Positions 34,332 through 44,708 of a DNA stretch of 64,000 bases are shown here, piece by piece (the first letter of the stretch is position 1; each line of letters opens with the position of its first letter). Origin of the DNA: Saccharum officinarum (taxonomy: Eukaryota > Streptophyta > Magnoliopsida > Poales > Poaceae); assembly GCA_020631735.1 (NCBI GenBank), contig CM036188.1:16348214-16412213 (forward strand), given 5' to 3'. The notes beneath the pieces were generated by a model. The model searched no databases and was not told the origin of the DNA. It worked only from the letters and a program-made list of their open reading frames with translations. The position numbers were made by a program, and so were the translations under genes.

Positions 34332-37180
34332 TGTCACACCCATTTTTAAGGACAAAAATAGGATGTATAAAAGACTCATGTGCACCCCAGGAAACAGTCG
34401 CACACATAAGTTGACAAATTACAAAGTATCATCATAGTGCTTATTACATAACGAATAAGTATTTAAGACATAGTCTTGAACGATAGATAATAATAACTAA
34501 TAATAATTCTTCAGCGGAAACTCCACACAGGGACACGGTTGACTGGTTGACATCAAGACTAGTACTCATTCCGATAATCTTCCTCATTATCTTCATCTGT
34601 TATGGTGGAAATAGCAAGAGTGAGTTCATGTCGAACTCCACAAATATAACACAGGGTTCATGTGGCTCAAAAGGCTAGACACTGTTTAACTGCATTTAGC
34701 TTTTAATCATATATTAGCAATTGAGTAGCATCAAGATAATCTACTTCCCATTAAAGAACCAATGATCAATTGTAATAAGGATAATGAATAGCATTAACAT
34801 GAGCATAATAATAATCAACAATAATTAAGCATGATATAACAGTTATGATCAACTATTCCATAAGAATCCCCAAGGCCGCTCGTATCCGTGAGCACGGCTA
34901 GTATACCAGTTTTTAACTCTGCGCAGAGGTGTACACTTTCACTGTAAGTCATGATTTCCAAATGAGTGGGGAGATCAAGCCCAAACACCCGAGAACCATA
35001 TAAAGCCACTCAAAAGTTCGTCTAACAAGTTAGGGCCATTAGATTTCACTCGGCAGGCAGATGTAGAACCCCCCTTCCCTGTGGCACAACAACCGTAGCC
35101 TATACACACTAGGCCAGGGGCTCGGACTACACCCAACAAGGCAAGCCATTCTTACGCCATTTAAGGTAACCTCTAACAAGCTAGAAAAGGTCTCTTGAAC
35201 AACTAAAGCCAGAGCCATATAGCCCTCACAGCTGTACTGTATATCCCGGTTATCACTTACAGATAAGTCCTTATGGAGAGAAACCAGAGCATCAAAATAA
35301 TACACAAGCTCTAGCCCCCTTTTAACAACAATGAAATCATCTTAATAGTTGATTGCTTAATCCATTAATCAAATTACAAGATCATTGTTCTTAGTTTAAG
35401 CACTAGCAATAGCTACCCATATGCATACCCAAGGTTGTCAAGGAATCAAGATAACAATCACTAAGTTATAATCTCTAAGGTTGTCAAGGTAAACACATGC
35501 ATATGTATGATCATTTTGATGAATAGGTAGCAAGGATAGTCCTGTGTTATACTTGCCTTGATCAAAGCTCTCCAAATGATACTGCTGACTTGGCTCAAAG
35601 TAATACTCCGAATCGTCCAAGTACTGCTCACCTTCTATATTCGACCATCAATCAACAACACACATGCATCCAATCAAACATACACGAAGCAAACAAATAG
35701 ATATAATTAGAACAGTACACCAACAGTAACAAAACAGTAATAAAAGTTTATAAAACTCTTCTACACGTTTCTACGATCACACAGACGCAAAGATCACCAA
35801 AATCGGAGTTAAAACGTAAAAGTTATGAATTTTCTAAGATTTCCTATAGATAAATAAATACTTAATTATAAACTCGAAAAATAAATTATCAAAACTAACT
35901 GTAAACTATACTAACATGTAGAATTCACAAATACGAACCTAACGCAACTTGAACGGATCATATCGGAGTTAAAACGAAGATTTTATGACCAAAACAATCC
36001 TAGTGGCAAATCTGTAATTTCCTGAAAACGTATTTTTGAATAAACCGGAAAAGAATACGCCTTCCCAACGCGAAAACGTATTTTCAAAACTACGCTAAGG
36101 ACCGCGGGTTGATTTCCAAAAACCCGAGGGTCTCTTTAGAAAGATTACCCGCGAAGGGGTATCTTCTATTCTGGGCCGTTGATCTCGAATCGGACGGCTC
36201 AGATTCATCATCAACTTCACTGTGCTAATCCGGCCACCCTCTTCACATCCGGCCGGCGGCTCCTCCATGGCCGGCGACTCCACCATGGCCGGAGGTGATG
36301 AATCTCCCCACCGAGACCATCATTCAAGCCCAAACTTGAACCAAACGATCGAGATTCTCCGTGCGAACTCACCCAAGCGACAAAACAAGCTACATCTACC
36401 CGTAACCGCCGCACGGCAACAAGGGGACGGCGGCGCCATTGCCAACCACGGTGAACTTCAAAACCTACAGTAAACATCACCAAAACTCCAACGGATAGCA
36501 TGGGAAGTAAGAGGAGAGGAAAACAAACTCACCCAAGCGAAAGACTTTGCCTCCGGTCCACCCGAAAGCCTCACCCGCTTCCAACCGAACTCGTCGGCAC
36601 CGCCCAACCCTAGAGCTCGATTTCGTGTTGTGGAACTTGCGTTTTAGATGAAAAACGGAAACTAGATGACCTACACTTCCTATTTATGACCTCTACTAGA
36701 CGTGTTCGGGTAGGAAACCCCGGGTAATGCGGATATGGCGGCGGTAGTTCACCGGTTCGGACGGAGTCCGTCTCGGTCACGAGGTTGAAGATGAAACGGA
36801 GACCAACAACTGGGACCCACACGTCAGCGGAAGAAAAGAGAAGGAGGCGGCTACTTGGGCCGCGCGGCTGCTGGCTCTGGCCGGCTGATTCGGCCCGTAG
36901 CGCGGAAAAAAAATAAAACGGGCCGGTCAAAGTGGCTTTCCAGGCCACCAACAGCAGTAAGCTCTCTCTCTTCTTCTTTTTTTTTTTATTTACTTGCTTT
37001 CAAAAATATCTCAAATAAATTCTAATCCAAAATAAAATAAATCAAATCCACACCACACAATAAAAATAAATGCAGCAGCATGAATGCAACATCAAACTTA
37101 TTTTATTATTATTTTATATTGACCATTATTTATTATCTAACTTATTCCAATTTTGTTATCTCTAAAATTTGGGTGTTACA
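34332..37180 (-). repeat. 3' LTR of the young element
   Basis: 2849 bp, TGTCACACCC to GGGTGTTACA on the forward strand. Relative to the 5' LTR it lacks 16 bases in a GC-rich stretch at about 36850 and has single-base differences at about 34361, 34434 and 35096. Short frames in it recur in the other LTR and are not genes. Confidence 0.95.
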
Positions 37181-37200
37181 AATTCTACCCCCCTTAAAAG
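37181..37200 (-). other. Polypurine tract of the young element
   Basis: On the reverse strand CTTTTAAGGGGGGTAGAATT lies directly before the 3' LTR. The run of six G (five in copy B) is the purine core that primes plus-strand synthesis. Confidence 0.8.
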
Positions 37201-37225
37201 AATCTCGTCCTCGAGATTGAACTGC

Positions 37226-40200
37226 TTACTCAAATAACAGCGGATATGATTTCCTCAATTCATCCTCTCTTTCCCAAGTTGCCTCGGCCTCTGAATATCG
37301 ATTCCACTGCACTTTACACATCTTAATAACCCGACTTCGAGTAACTCTCTCAGCAATTTCTAAAATTTTGATCGGAAACTCTTCATATGTAAGATCTTCC
37401 TTAACAGTCAACTCTTCTAAAGGTATCTGCTCCTCAGGCACACGCAAACACTTCTTAAGTTGTGAAACATGGAACACATCATGTACTCCAGATAAATTCT
37501 CAGGCAACTCTAATTGATAAGCAACTTCCCCACGTCTAGCAATAACTTTAAATGGTCCAACATACCTTGGTGCTAGTTTACCTTTCATGTTAAACCTCTT
37601 CACACTTTTCATAGGTGACACCTTCAAATAGACATAATCACCTACCTCAAAAACTAAATCTCTTCTTCTATTGTCAGCATAACTCTTCTGACGAGACTGT
37701 GCTACTCTCAAATTCTCTCGAATCACTCGCACTTGATCTTCTGCGTTTCTAAGAACATCTGTACCAAACACCTGAGATTCACCTGTCTGATCCCAAAACA
37801 ATGGAGTTCTACACTTACGTCCATACAAAGCTTCAAACGGTGCCATCTTAAGACTCTGTTGATAAATATTATTGTAAGAAAATTCTGCATAAGGCAAACT
37901 CTTATCCCAACTAGTTCCATATTGCAATGCACAGGCTCTCAACATATCCTCTAATACCTGGTTGGTCCTTTCAGTCTGTCCATCTGTCTGTGGATGATAT
38001 GCTGTACTAAAGTTCAATTTAGTTCCTAAAGATTCATGCACAGCTTGCCAAAAGTGCGATGTAAACTGCGTACCCCGATCAGACACAATTTTCTTTGGTA
38101 CTCCATGCAAACATACTATCCTCTCCATATACAACTCCGCCAATTTTGGTCCATGGTAAGTAGTCTTAACTGGTATAAAATGAGCAACTTTAGTTAACCG
38201 ATCTACTATCACCCAAATAGAATCATAACCTCTCTGAGTACGCGGTAACCCCACTATAAAGTCCATACCAACTTCCTCCCACTTCCATTCAGGGATCTTC
38301 ATTGGTTGCAACAATCCAGCAGGTCTCTGATGCTCTGCTTTCACCCTCTGACAAGTGTCACACAATGCCACATACTCAGCCACATCTCGCTTTAATCCAA
38401 TCCACCAATATTTCTGTTTAAGATCCAAATACATCTTAGTACTACCAGGATGAATAGAATAAGCTGACTCATGAGCTTCACGAAGAATTGCCTGTCTAAT
38501 AGCTTGATCCTCAGGTACACACAGCCTCTTTCCAAACCACAAAATTCCATTATCATCCATACTAAAGCCTGGTGACTTACCAATCACTATATCCTCCGCT
38601 ATCTTCTTTAGTTTCTCATCCTTCAATTGACCCTTATAGATCTCTTGCTCCAAAGTAGACTCTATTACTAATTCCATTGCATTAGTAACAATTCCCAAGT
38701 TCAAATATTCAAATTCAGCACATAACTCACTAGCCATAGACAATGTTCTTATCTCATTGGCATAACTCTTCCTACTAAGAGCATCAGCTACTACATTAGC
38801 CTTACCAGGATGATAGTGTATCTCAATATCATAATCCTTAATCAACTCCAACCATCTGCGTTGCCTCAAATTCAGATCTGACTGAGTGAAAATATACTTC
38901 AAACTCTTATGATCAGTGTATATATCACTCTTATGTCCAATCAAATAATGTCTCCAAATCTTTAAAGCATGAACTACAGCTGCTAATTCCAAATCATGTG
39001 TAGGATAATTCAACTCATGCTTTCTTAACTGCCTGGATGCATAAGCCACAACTCTGCCTTCTTGCATAAGAACACATCCCAAACCTTGACGAGAAGCATC
39101 ACAATAAATAGAAAACTTCTTACTCAAATCTGGCAAAACCAAAACAGGCGCTGTAGTCAACCTCTTTTTCAACTCCTCAAAACTAGCTTGACATTTATCT
39201 GACCACACAAACTTGGCATTCTTCTCTAACAGAGATGTCATAGGTTTAGCAAGTTTAGAAAACCCTTCAATGAATCGTCTGTAATATCCAGCTAATCCCA
39301 AGAAACTACGAATCTCGCTAACATCAATAGGTGGTTTCCAATTCAATACATCCTTTACCTTGCCTGGATCCACTGATATACCTCCATTAGAAACAATATG
39401 ACCAAGAAAAGAAACTTCCTTCAACCAAAACTCACATTTACTTCGCTTCGCATACAGTTTATGCTCTCTAAGCTTCTGCAATACCAACCTCAAATGTTCA
39501 GCATGCTCTACCTCTGTCTTGGAAAATACCAGTATATCATCAATAAACACTACCACAAACTTATCCAAGTATTCCATGAACACCTTATTCATCATGTACA
39601 TAAAGTATGCAGGTGCATTGGTCAATCCAAACGACATAACAGTATACTCATACAATCCATACCTTGTAGTAAAAGCTGTCTTCGGAATATCAGAAACACG
39701 AATCTTCAACTGATGATATCCAGAACGTAAATCAATCTTAGAGAACACACAAGCACCTCTCAACTGATCAAACAAGTCATCAATCCGAGGCAAAGGATAC
39801 TTATTCTTGATAGTTACTTCATTTAGCGACCGATAATCAACACACATCCTCTGACCACCATCTTTCTTATCAACGAAAATAACTGGTGCTCCCCAAGGTG
39901 ATGAACTAGGTCGAATAAAACCTTTTTCTTGTAATTCTTTAATTTGTTTCTTAAGTTCTTCTAATTCATCTACTCCCATCCTATATGGTCGTTTGGCTAT
40001 AGGTGCAGTTCCAGGAAGTAATTCAATAAGAAATTCAATGTCTCGGTCAGGTGGCATACCTGGCAATTCATCAGGGAAGACATCCGGAAATTCCTCAATC
40101 ACTGAATTCTCCTTAATAGTATTTTCAAGCTGATTCACCACAGCGGTTGGTTGCTTCTGCACTGCTACATCCACATTGATTTTATCTCCATTAGGTGCAT

Positions 40201-40297
40201 TCACAACTACCACTTTTTGCTGACACCGAATCTCTGCCTGATTTTGCTTCATCCAGTCCATACCCAATATCACATCAATCCCAGATGATGTATACAA
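37226..40297 (-). CDS. pol: Gypsy pol polyprotein: RT, RNase H, integrase, chromodomain
   Basis: 1023 codons without interruption. Residues 8-16 (DVILGMDWM) are the end of the aspartic protease; the catalytic DSG/DTG half is absent. RT spans about 115-305 with [12 protein letters not shown] (186-197) and the catalytic FIDD (251-254). RNase H begins near 396 (YCDAS) and has TDHKSL (461-466) and ADALSR (504-509). Integrase has the zinc finger H609, H616, C646, C649 and the catalytic triad D679, D740, E776, with 35 residues between the last two. The GPF module is at 911-919 and a chromodomain at about 968-1022, which in this clade guides integration to heterochromatin. The listed start is a TTG; the first ATG is codon 13. 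A stop lies about 15 codons upstream of the TTG, so the product is either a short N-terminal fusion remnant or starts internally. Confidence 0.95.
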   Translation of the reverse strand: MYTSSGIDVILGMDWMKQNQAEIRCQQKVVVVNAPNGDKINVDVAVQKQPTAVVNQLENTIKENSVIEEFPDVFPDELPGMPPDRDIEFLIELLPGTAPIAKRPYRMGVDELEELKKQIKELQEKGFIRPSSSPWGAPVIFVDKKDGGQRMCVDYRSLNEVTIKNKYPLPRIDDLFDQLRGACVFSKIDLRSGYHQLKIRVSDIPKTAFTTRYGLYEYTVMSFGLTNAPAYFMYMMNKVFMEYLDKFVVVFIDDILVFSKTEVEHAEHLRLVLQKLREHKLYAKRSKCEFWLKEVSFLGHIVSNGGISVDPGKVKDVLNWKPPIDVSEIRSFLGLAGYYRRFIEGFSKLAKPMTSLLEKNAKFVWSDKCQASFEELKKRLTTAPVLVLPDLSKKFSIYCDASRQGLGCVLMQEGRVVAYASRQLRKHELNYPTHDLELAAVVHALKIWRHYLIGHKSDIYTDHKSLKYIFTQSDLNLRQRRWLELIKDYDIEIHYHPGKANVVADALSRKSYANEIRTLSMASELCAEFEYLNLGIVTNAMELVIESTLEQEIYKGQLKDEKLKKIAEDIVIGKSPGFSMDDNGILWFGKRLCVPEDQAIRQAILREAHESAYSIHPGSTKMYLDLKQKYWWIGLKRDVAEYVALCDTCQRVKAEHQRPAGLLQPMKIPEWKWEEVGMDFIVGLPRTQRGYDSIWVIVDRLTKVAHFIPVKTTYHGPKLAELYMERIVCLHGVPKKIVSDRGTQFTSHFWQAVHESLGTKLNFSTAYHPQTDGQTERTNQVLEDMLRACALQYGTSWDKSLPYAEFSYNNIYQQSLKMAPFEALYGRKCRTPLFWDQTGESQVFGTDVLRNAEDQVRVIRENLRVAQSRQKSYADNRRRDLVFEVGDYVYLKVSPMKSVKRFNMKGKLAPRYVGPFKVIARRGEVAYQLELPENLSGVHDVFHVSQLKKCLRVPEEQIPLEELTVKEDLTYEEFPIKILEIAERVTRSRVIKMCKVQWNRYSEAEATWEREDELRKSYPLLFE

Positions 40298-40945
40298 TAG
40301 ATAAACAAAATCTGATTTTCTGGGCGAACTCCAATTTCAGCAACTCAGTAAAACTGTCATATCTCGAGCTACAGACGTCCAATTCAGATGATCTTTACAT
40401 GGTTGGAAAGCTTATAAAATTATCTACAACTCGTATTCACAACACTTTTTCTGATTCTGTCAATAAATTGGTCAAAAACTGAACTTAACCGAAACTGTTT
40501 CAGAATTCCAGACTGTGCAGTAACTCCAACTTGGAACAGGTATATCTCTTAGCTCATAATAAATATTAAAGTGATTCTTATGGGGTTGGAAAGATATAGA
40601 AGTCTAATTATTCCCAATAAATTTTCTTGAATTTCTCATGAACGGATTTTAAGTTATTTCTAAAACATCCCAGACTGATCCAAAAATCAGCAAAGGACAG
40701 AACTAAATTAACCTCATATTCAACTAATATATTTTGATCAAACTTAATATTCTTAACCATGGAATTTGTAGGCATGTCTACAAAACTCCAGCACACATTA
40801 CAAAGATCCAAATCACACATTATCATAATAACAATCCATCAATCACACAATTGTTCACACCACAAACTGACTCTTAAAACAATCCAAACTTAAAATTAAC
40901 TCACAACTACTATCGTTCCTATTACATAGGGATTTTTCCTATTGC
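40298..40945 (-). other. Non-coding spacer where gag/protease should be
   Basis: 648 bp of AT-rich sequence with no frame over 75 codons. Phrases such as ACTGTGCAGTAACTCCAACTT resemble the LTR interior at about 3620-3650 of copy E more than any coding region. In an autonomous relative this position would hold the zinc knuckle and protease. Confidence 0.6.
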
Positions 40946-41650
40946 CTAATTAAGCTTCTCATAAATCTTAGGACGACCTAACTCCGCCCTTAATTGGTCA
41001 ATCTCCTTGTAAGCTTGCTCCTTAAGTTCTTTTTCCTTCAGCAACTCATCCTTCAAATCCACCTCATGGAGAGCCAATTCACGAGCTAATCCCACCGTAG
41101 CTTGTAAAGTCAAGGAGGAATCATCTGCAGGCGGCACGGTCCAAATACCCTTGTCATGTATGAAACAAGGAAAATGCCGAAGTGCACCCTTTAACGTCTT
41201 GTCCGAGCGTAGACCATGGTAGTAAACAAATGCATTGAAAGCGACATCCTCCATGCTTATCTCCACAGTTGCCCGGCTCACTCGGGTAATGAACTTTGAC
41301 TCCACCTTAGACTCCTTAGTGGTAGGATCCCTTTTCTTAACCCATAACTCAGTTTCCCAATAGGAATCCATCCATGGATGACTATACTCTGCACTACGAT
41401 ACTCCAACGTAGCTTCCCAGTCGTAGTAGTAGTTATCCAAGGTTCTTGTCAACATGTCATGAAAGAAAGCATCAGCTTTAGGAACCATGATATGAAACTT
41501 CGTAGTCCACCCCATAACTACATCCTCCATCAGTGTATCACCAATTCTTGATTCCGCATCAGATAGCTCTTGCTCACCATCTTCATACGGCTCCTGAGGT
41601 TTAAAACGGGCAACGTACTGTGCAGCTGACAAACGGGGATGAGGAGGCAT
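40946..41650 (-). CDS. Unknown 234-residue ORF in the gag position
   Basis: An intact ORF that starts about 175 bases inside the primer site. Residues 1-45 are acidic and Pro-rich. Residues 50-75 (PKADAFFHDMLTRTLDNYYYD) look helical. Residues 78-146 alternate charged and aromatic strands (EATLEYR, YWETELWVKKRD, SKFITRV) and end in a helix (MEDVAFNAFVYYHGL), a strand-strand-strand-helix order loosely like a double-stranded RNA binding fold; that is inference only. Residues 183-226 form a clear coiled coil (LARELALHEVDLKDELLKEK onwards). There is no capsid major-homology motif and no CCHC knuckle, so it is not a normal Gag. A degraded relative occupies the same place in copy A, so it is a family trait. 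Likely a packaging or RNA-binding accessory protein; function unproven. Confidence 0.75.
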   Translation of the reverse strand: MPPHPRLSAAQYVARFKPQEPYEDGEQELSDAESRIGDTLMEDVVMGWTTKFHIMVPKADAFFHDMLTRTLDNYYYDWEATLEYRSAEYSHPWMDSYWETELWVKKRDPTTKESKVESKFITRVSRATVEISMEDVAFNAFVYYHGLRSDKTLKGALRHFPCFIHDKGIWTVPPADDSSLTLQATVGLARELALHEVDLKDELLKEKELKEQAYKEIDQLRAELGRPKIYEKLN

Positions 41651-41823
41651 CTACAAGATTTAGACATAGATTAGATAGAATCAATGTATTTTCGCAATAG
41701 AATAAAGTAGAGGAAGCATAAAACTATAGTAATTAACAAGGTGAAAGACGAAGCATGAATTAAGTGAGGTATGGATGCTATCAACGACCATTCTAACTAG
41801 GCTTGCGTCCTACAGTCAACACG

Positions 41824-41835
41824 GCTCCGATACCA
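41824..41835 (-). other. Primer binding site, initiator-Met tRNA type
   Basis: Reverse strand TGGTATCGGAGC, three bases after the 5' LTR. It matches the complement of the initiator-methionine tRNA 3' end (TGGTATCAGAGC) at 11 of 12 positions, the usual primer of plant gypsy elements. Confidence 0.85.
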
Positions 41836-41838
41836 ATC

Positions 41839-44703
41839 TGTCACACCCATTTTTAAGGACAAAAATATGATGTATAAAAGACTCATGTGCACCCCAGGAA
41901 ACAGTCGCACACATAAGTTGACAAATTACAAAGTATCATCACAGTGCTTATTACATAACGAATAAGTATTTAAGACATAGTCTTGAACGATAGATAATAA
42001 TAACTAATAATAATTCTTCAGCGGAAACTCCACACAGGGACACGGTTGACTGGTTGACATCAAGACTAGTACTCATTCCGATAATCTTCCTCATTATCTT
42101 CATCTGTTATGGTGGAAATAGCAAGAGTGAGTTCATGTCGAACTCCACAAATATAACACAGGGTTCATGTGGCTCAAAAGGCTAGACACTGTTTAACTGC
42201 ATTTAGCTTTTAATCATATATTAGCAATTGAGTAGCATCAAGATAATCTACTTCCCATTAAAGAACCAATGATCAATTGTAATAAGGATAATGAATAGCA
42301 TTAACATGAGCATAATAATAATCAACAATAATTAAGCATGATATAACAGTTATGATCAACTATTCCATAAGAATCCCCAAGGCCGCTCGTATCCGTGAGC
42401 ACGGCTAGTATACCAGTTTTTAACTCTGCGCAGAGGTGTACACTTTCACTGTAAGTCATGATTTCCAAATGAGTGGGGAGATCAAGCCCAAACACCCGAG
42501 AACCATATAAAGCCACTCAAAAGTTCGTCTAACAAGTTAGGGCCATTAGATTTCACTCGGCAGGCAGATGTAGAACCCCCCTTCCCTGTGGCACAACAAC
42601 CGCAGCCTATACACACTAGGCCAGGGGCTCGGACTACACCCAACAAGGCAAGCCATTCTTACGCCATTTAAGGTAACCTCTAACAAGCTAGAAAAGGTCT
42701 CTTGAACAACTAAAGCCAGAGCCATATAGCCCTCACAGCTGTACTGTATATCCCGGTTATCACTTACAGATAAGTCCTTATGGAGAGAAACCAGAGCATC
42801 AAAATAATACACAAGCTCTAGCCCCCTTTTAACAACAATGAAATCATCTTAATAGTTGATTGCTTAATCCATTAATCAAATTACAAGATCATTGTTCTTA
42901 GTTTAAGCACTAGCAATAGCTACCCATATGCATACCCAAGGTTGTCAAGGAATCAAGATAACAATCACTAAGTTATAATCTCTAAGGTTGTCAAGGTAAA
43001 CACATGCATATGTATGATCATTTTGATGAATAGGTAGCAAGGATAGTCCTGTGTTATACTTGCCTTGATCAAAGCTCTCCAAATGATACTGCTGACTTGG
43101 CTCAAAGTAATACTCCGAATCGTCCAAGTACTGCTCACCTTCTATATTCGACCATCAATCAACAACACACATGCATCCAATCAAACATACACGAAGCAAA
43201 CAAATAGATATAATTAGAACAGTACACCAACAGTAACAAAACAGTAATAAAAGTTTATAAAACTCTTCTACACGTTTCTACGATCACACAGACGCAAAGA
43301 TCACCAAAATCGGAGTTAAAACGTAAAAGTTATGAATTTTCTAAGATTTCCTATAGATAAATAAATACTTAATTATAAACTCGAAAAATAAATTATCAAA
43401 ACTAACTGTAAACTATACTAACATGTAGAATTCACAAATACGAACCTAACGCAACTTGAACGGATCATATCGGAGTTAAAACGAAGATTTTATGACCAAA
43501 ACAATCCTAGTGGCAAATCTGTAATTTCCTGAAAACGTATTTTTGAATAAACCGGAAAAGAATACGCCTTCCCAACGCGAAAACGTATTTTCAAAACTAC
43601 GCTAAGGACCGCGGGTTGATTTCCAAAAACCCGAGGGTCTCTTTAGAAAGATTACCCGCGAAGGGGTATCTTCTATTCTGGGCCGTTGATCTCGAATCGG
43701 ACGGCTCAGATTCATCATCAACTTCACTGTGCTAATCCGGCCACCCTCTTCACATCCGGCCGGCGGCTCCTCCATGGCCGGCGACTCCACCATGGCCGGA
43801 GGTGATGAATCTCCCCACCGAGACCATCATTCAAGCCCAAACTTGAACCAAACGATCGAGATTCTCCGTGCGAACTCACCCAAGCGACAAAACAAGCTAC
43901 ATCTACCCGTAACCGCCGCACGGCAACAAGGGGACGGCGGCGCCATTGCCAACCACGGTGAACTTCAAAACCTACAGTAAACATCACCAAAACTCCAACG
44001 GATAGCATGGGAAGTAAGAGGAGAGGAAAACAAACTCACCCAAGCGAAAGACTTTGCCTCCGGTCCACCCGAAAGCCTCACCCGCTTCCAACCGAACTCG
44101 TCGGCACCGCCCAACCCTAGAGCTCGATTTCGTGTTGTGGAACTTGCGTTTTAGATGAAAAACGGAAACTAGATGACCTACACTTCCTATTTATGACCTC
44201 TACTAGACGTGTTCGGGTAGGAAACCCCGGGTAATGCGGATATGGCGGCGGTAGTTCACCGGTTCGGACGGAGTCCGTCTCGGTCACGAGGTTGAAGATG
44301 AAACGGAGACCAACAACTGGGACCCACACGTCAGCGGAAGAAAAGAGAAGGAGGCGGCTGCTGTGGCGCTGGGCTGGCTTGGGCCGCGCGGCTGCTGGCT
44401 CTGGCCGGCTGATTCGGCCCGTAGCGCGGAAAAAAAATAAAACGGGCCGGTCAAAGTGGCTTTCCAGGCCACCAACAGCAGTAAGCTCTCTCTCTTCTTC
44501 TTTTTTTTTTATTTACTTGCTTTCAAAAATATCTCAAATAAATTCTAATCCAAAATAAAATAAATCAAATCCACACCACACAATAAAAATAAATGCAGCA
44601 GCATGAATGCAACATCAAACTTATTTTATTATTATTTTATATTGACCATTATTTATTATCTAACTTATTCCAATTTTGTTATCTCTAAAATTTGGGTGTT
44701 ACA
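41839..44703 (-). repeat. 5' LTR of the young element
   Basis: 2865 bp with the same termini as the 3' LTR and 16 bases longer because of an extra GCTG-rich stretch at about 44358-44376. The promoter should lie in the GC-poor part after the GC-rich U3 block; I could not place a convincing TATA box. Confidence 0.95.
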
Positions 44704-44708
44704 CCGAC
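44704..44708. other. Right target site duplication CCGAC
   Basis: CCGAC follows the terminal CA of the right LTR and matches 34327-34331. Confidence 0.9.

Larger units (their letters stand above)
34332..44703 (-). mobile_element. Complete, young Ty3/gypsy chromovirus (Tekay-like), gag substituted
   Basis: A 10.37-kb reverse-oriented element: 5' LTR 41839-44703, primer site 41824-41835, ORF1 40946-41650, spacer 40298-40945, pol 37226-40297, polypurine tract 37181-37200, 3' LTR 34332-37180, all bounded by the 5-bp duplication CCGAC. LTRs of about 2.85 kb, the C-terminal chromodomain and the TGTAACACCC ends fit the Tekay/Del clade. By eye the two LTRs differ by only three or four substitutions and one 16-bp indel, so insertion is recent. 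No Gag capsid or zinc knuckle (CCHC) is present and protease is reduced to its last residues. It can be called intact in structure but not autonomous. Confidence 0.95.

Noticed and set aside
34815..36501. Several 60-94 codon frames that recur 7.5 kb downstream
   Set aside because: Their duplication is due to the two LTRs of one element; they are not a gene family.
39398..39730. 110-codon forward frame
   Set aside because: Antisense shadow of the reverse transcriptase coding region.
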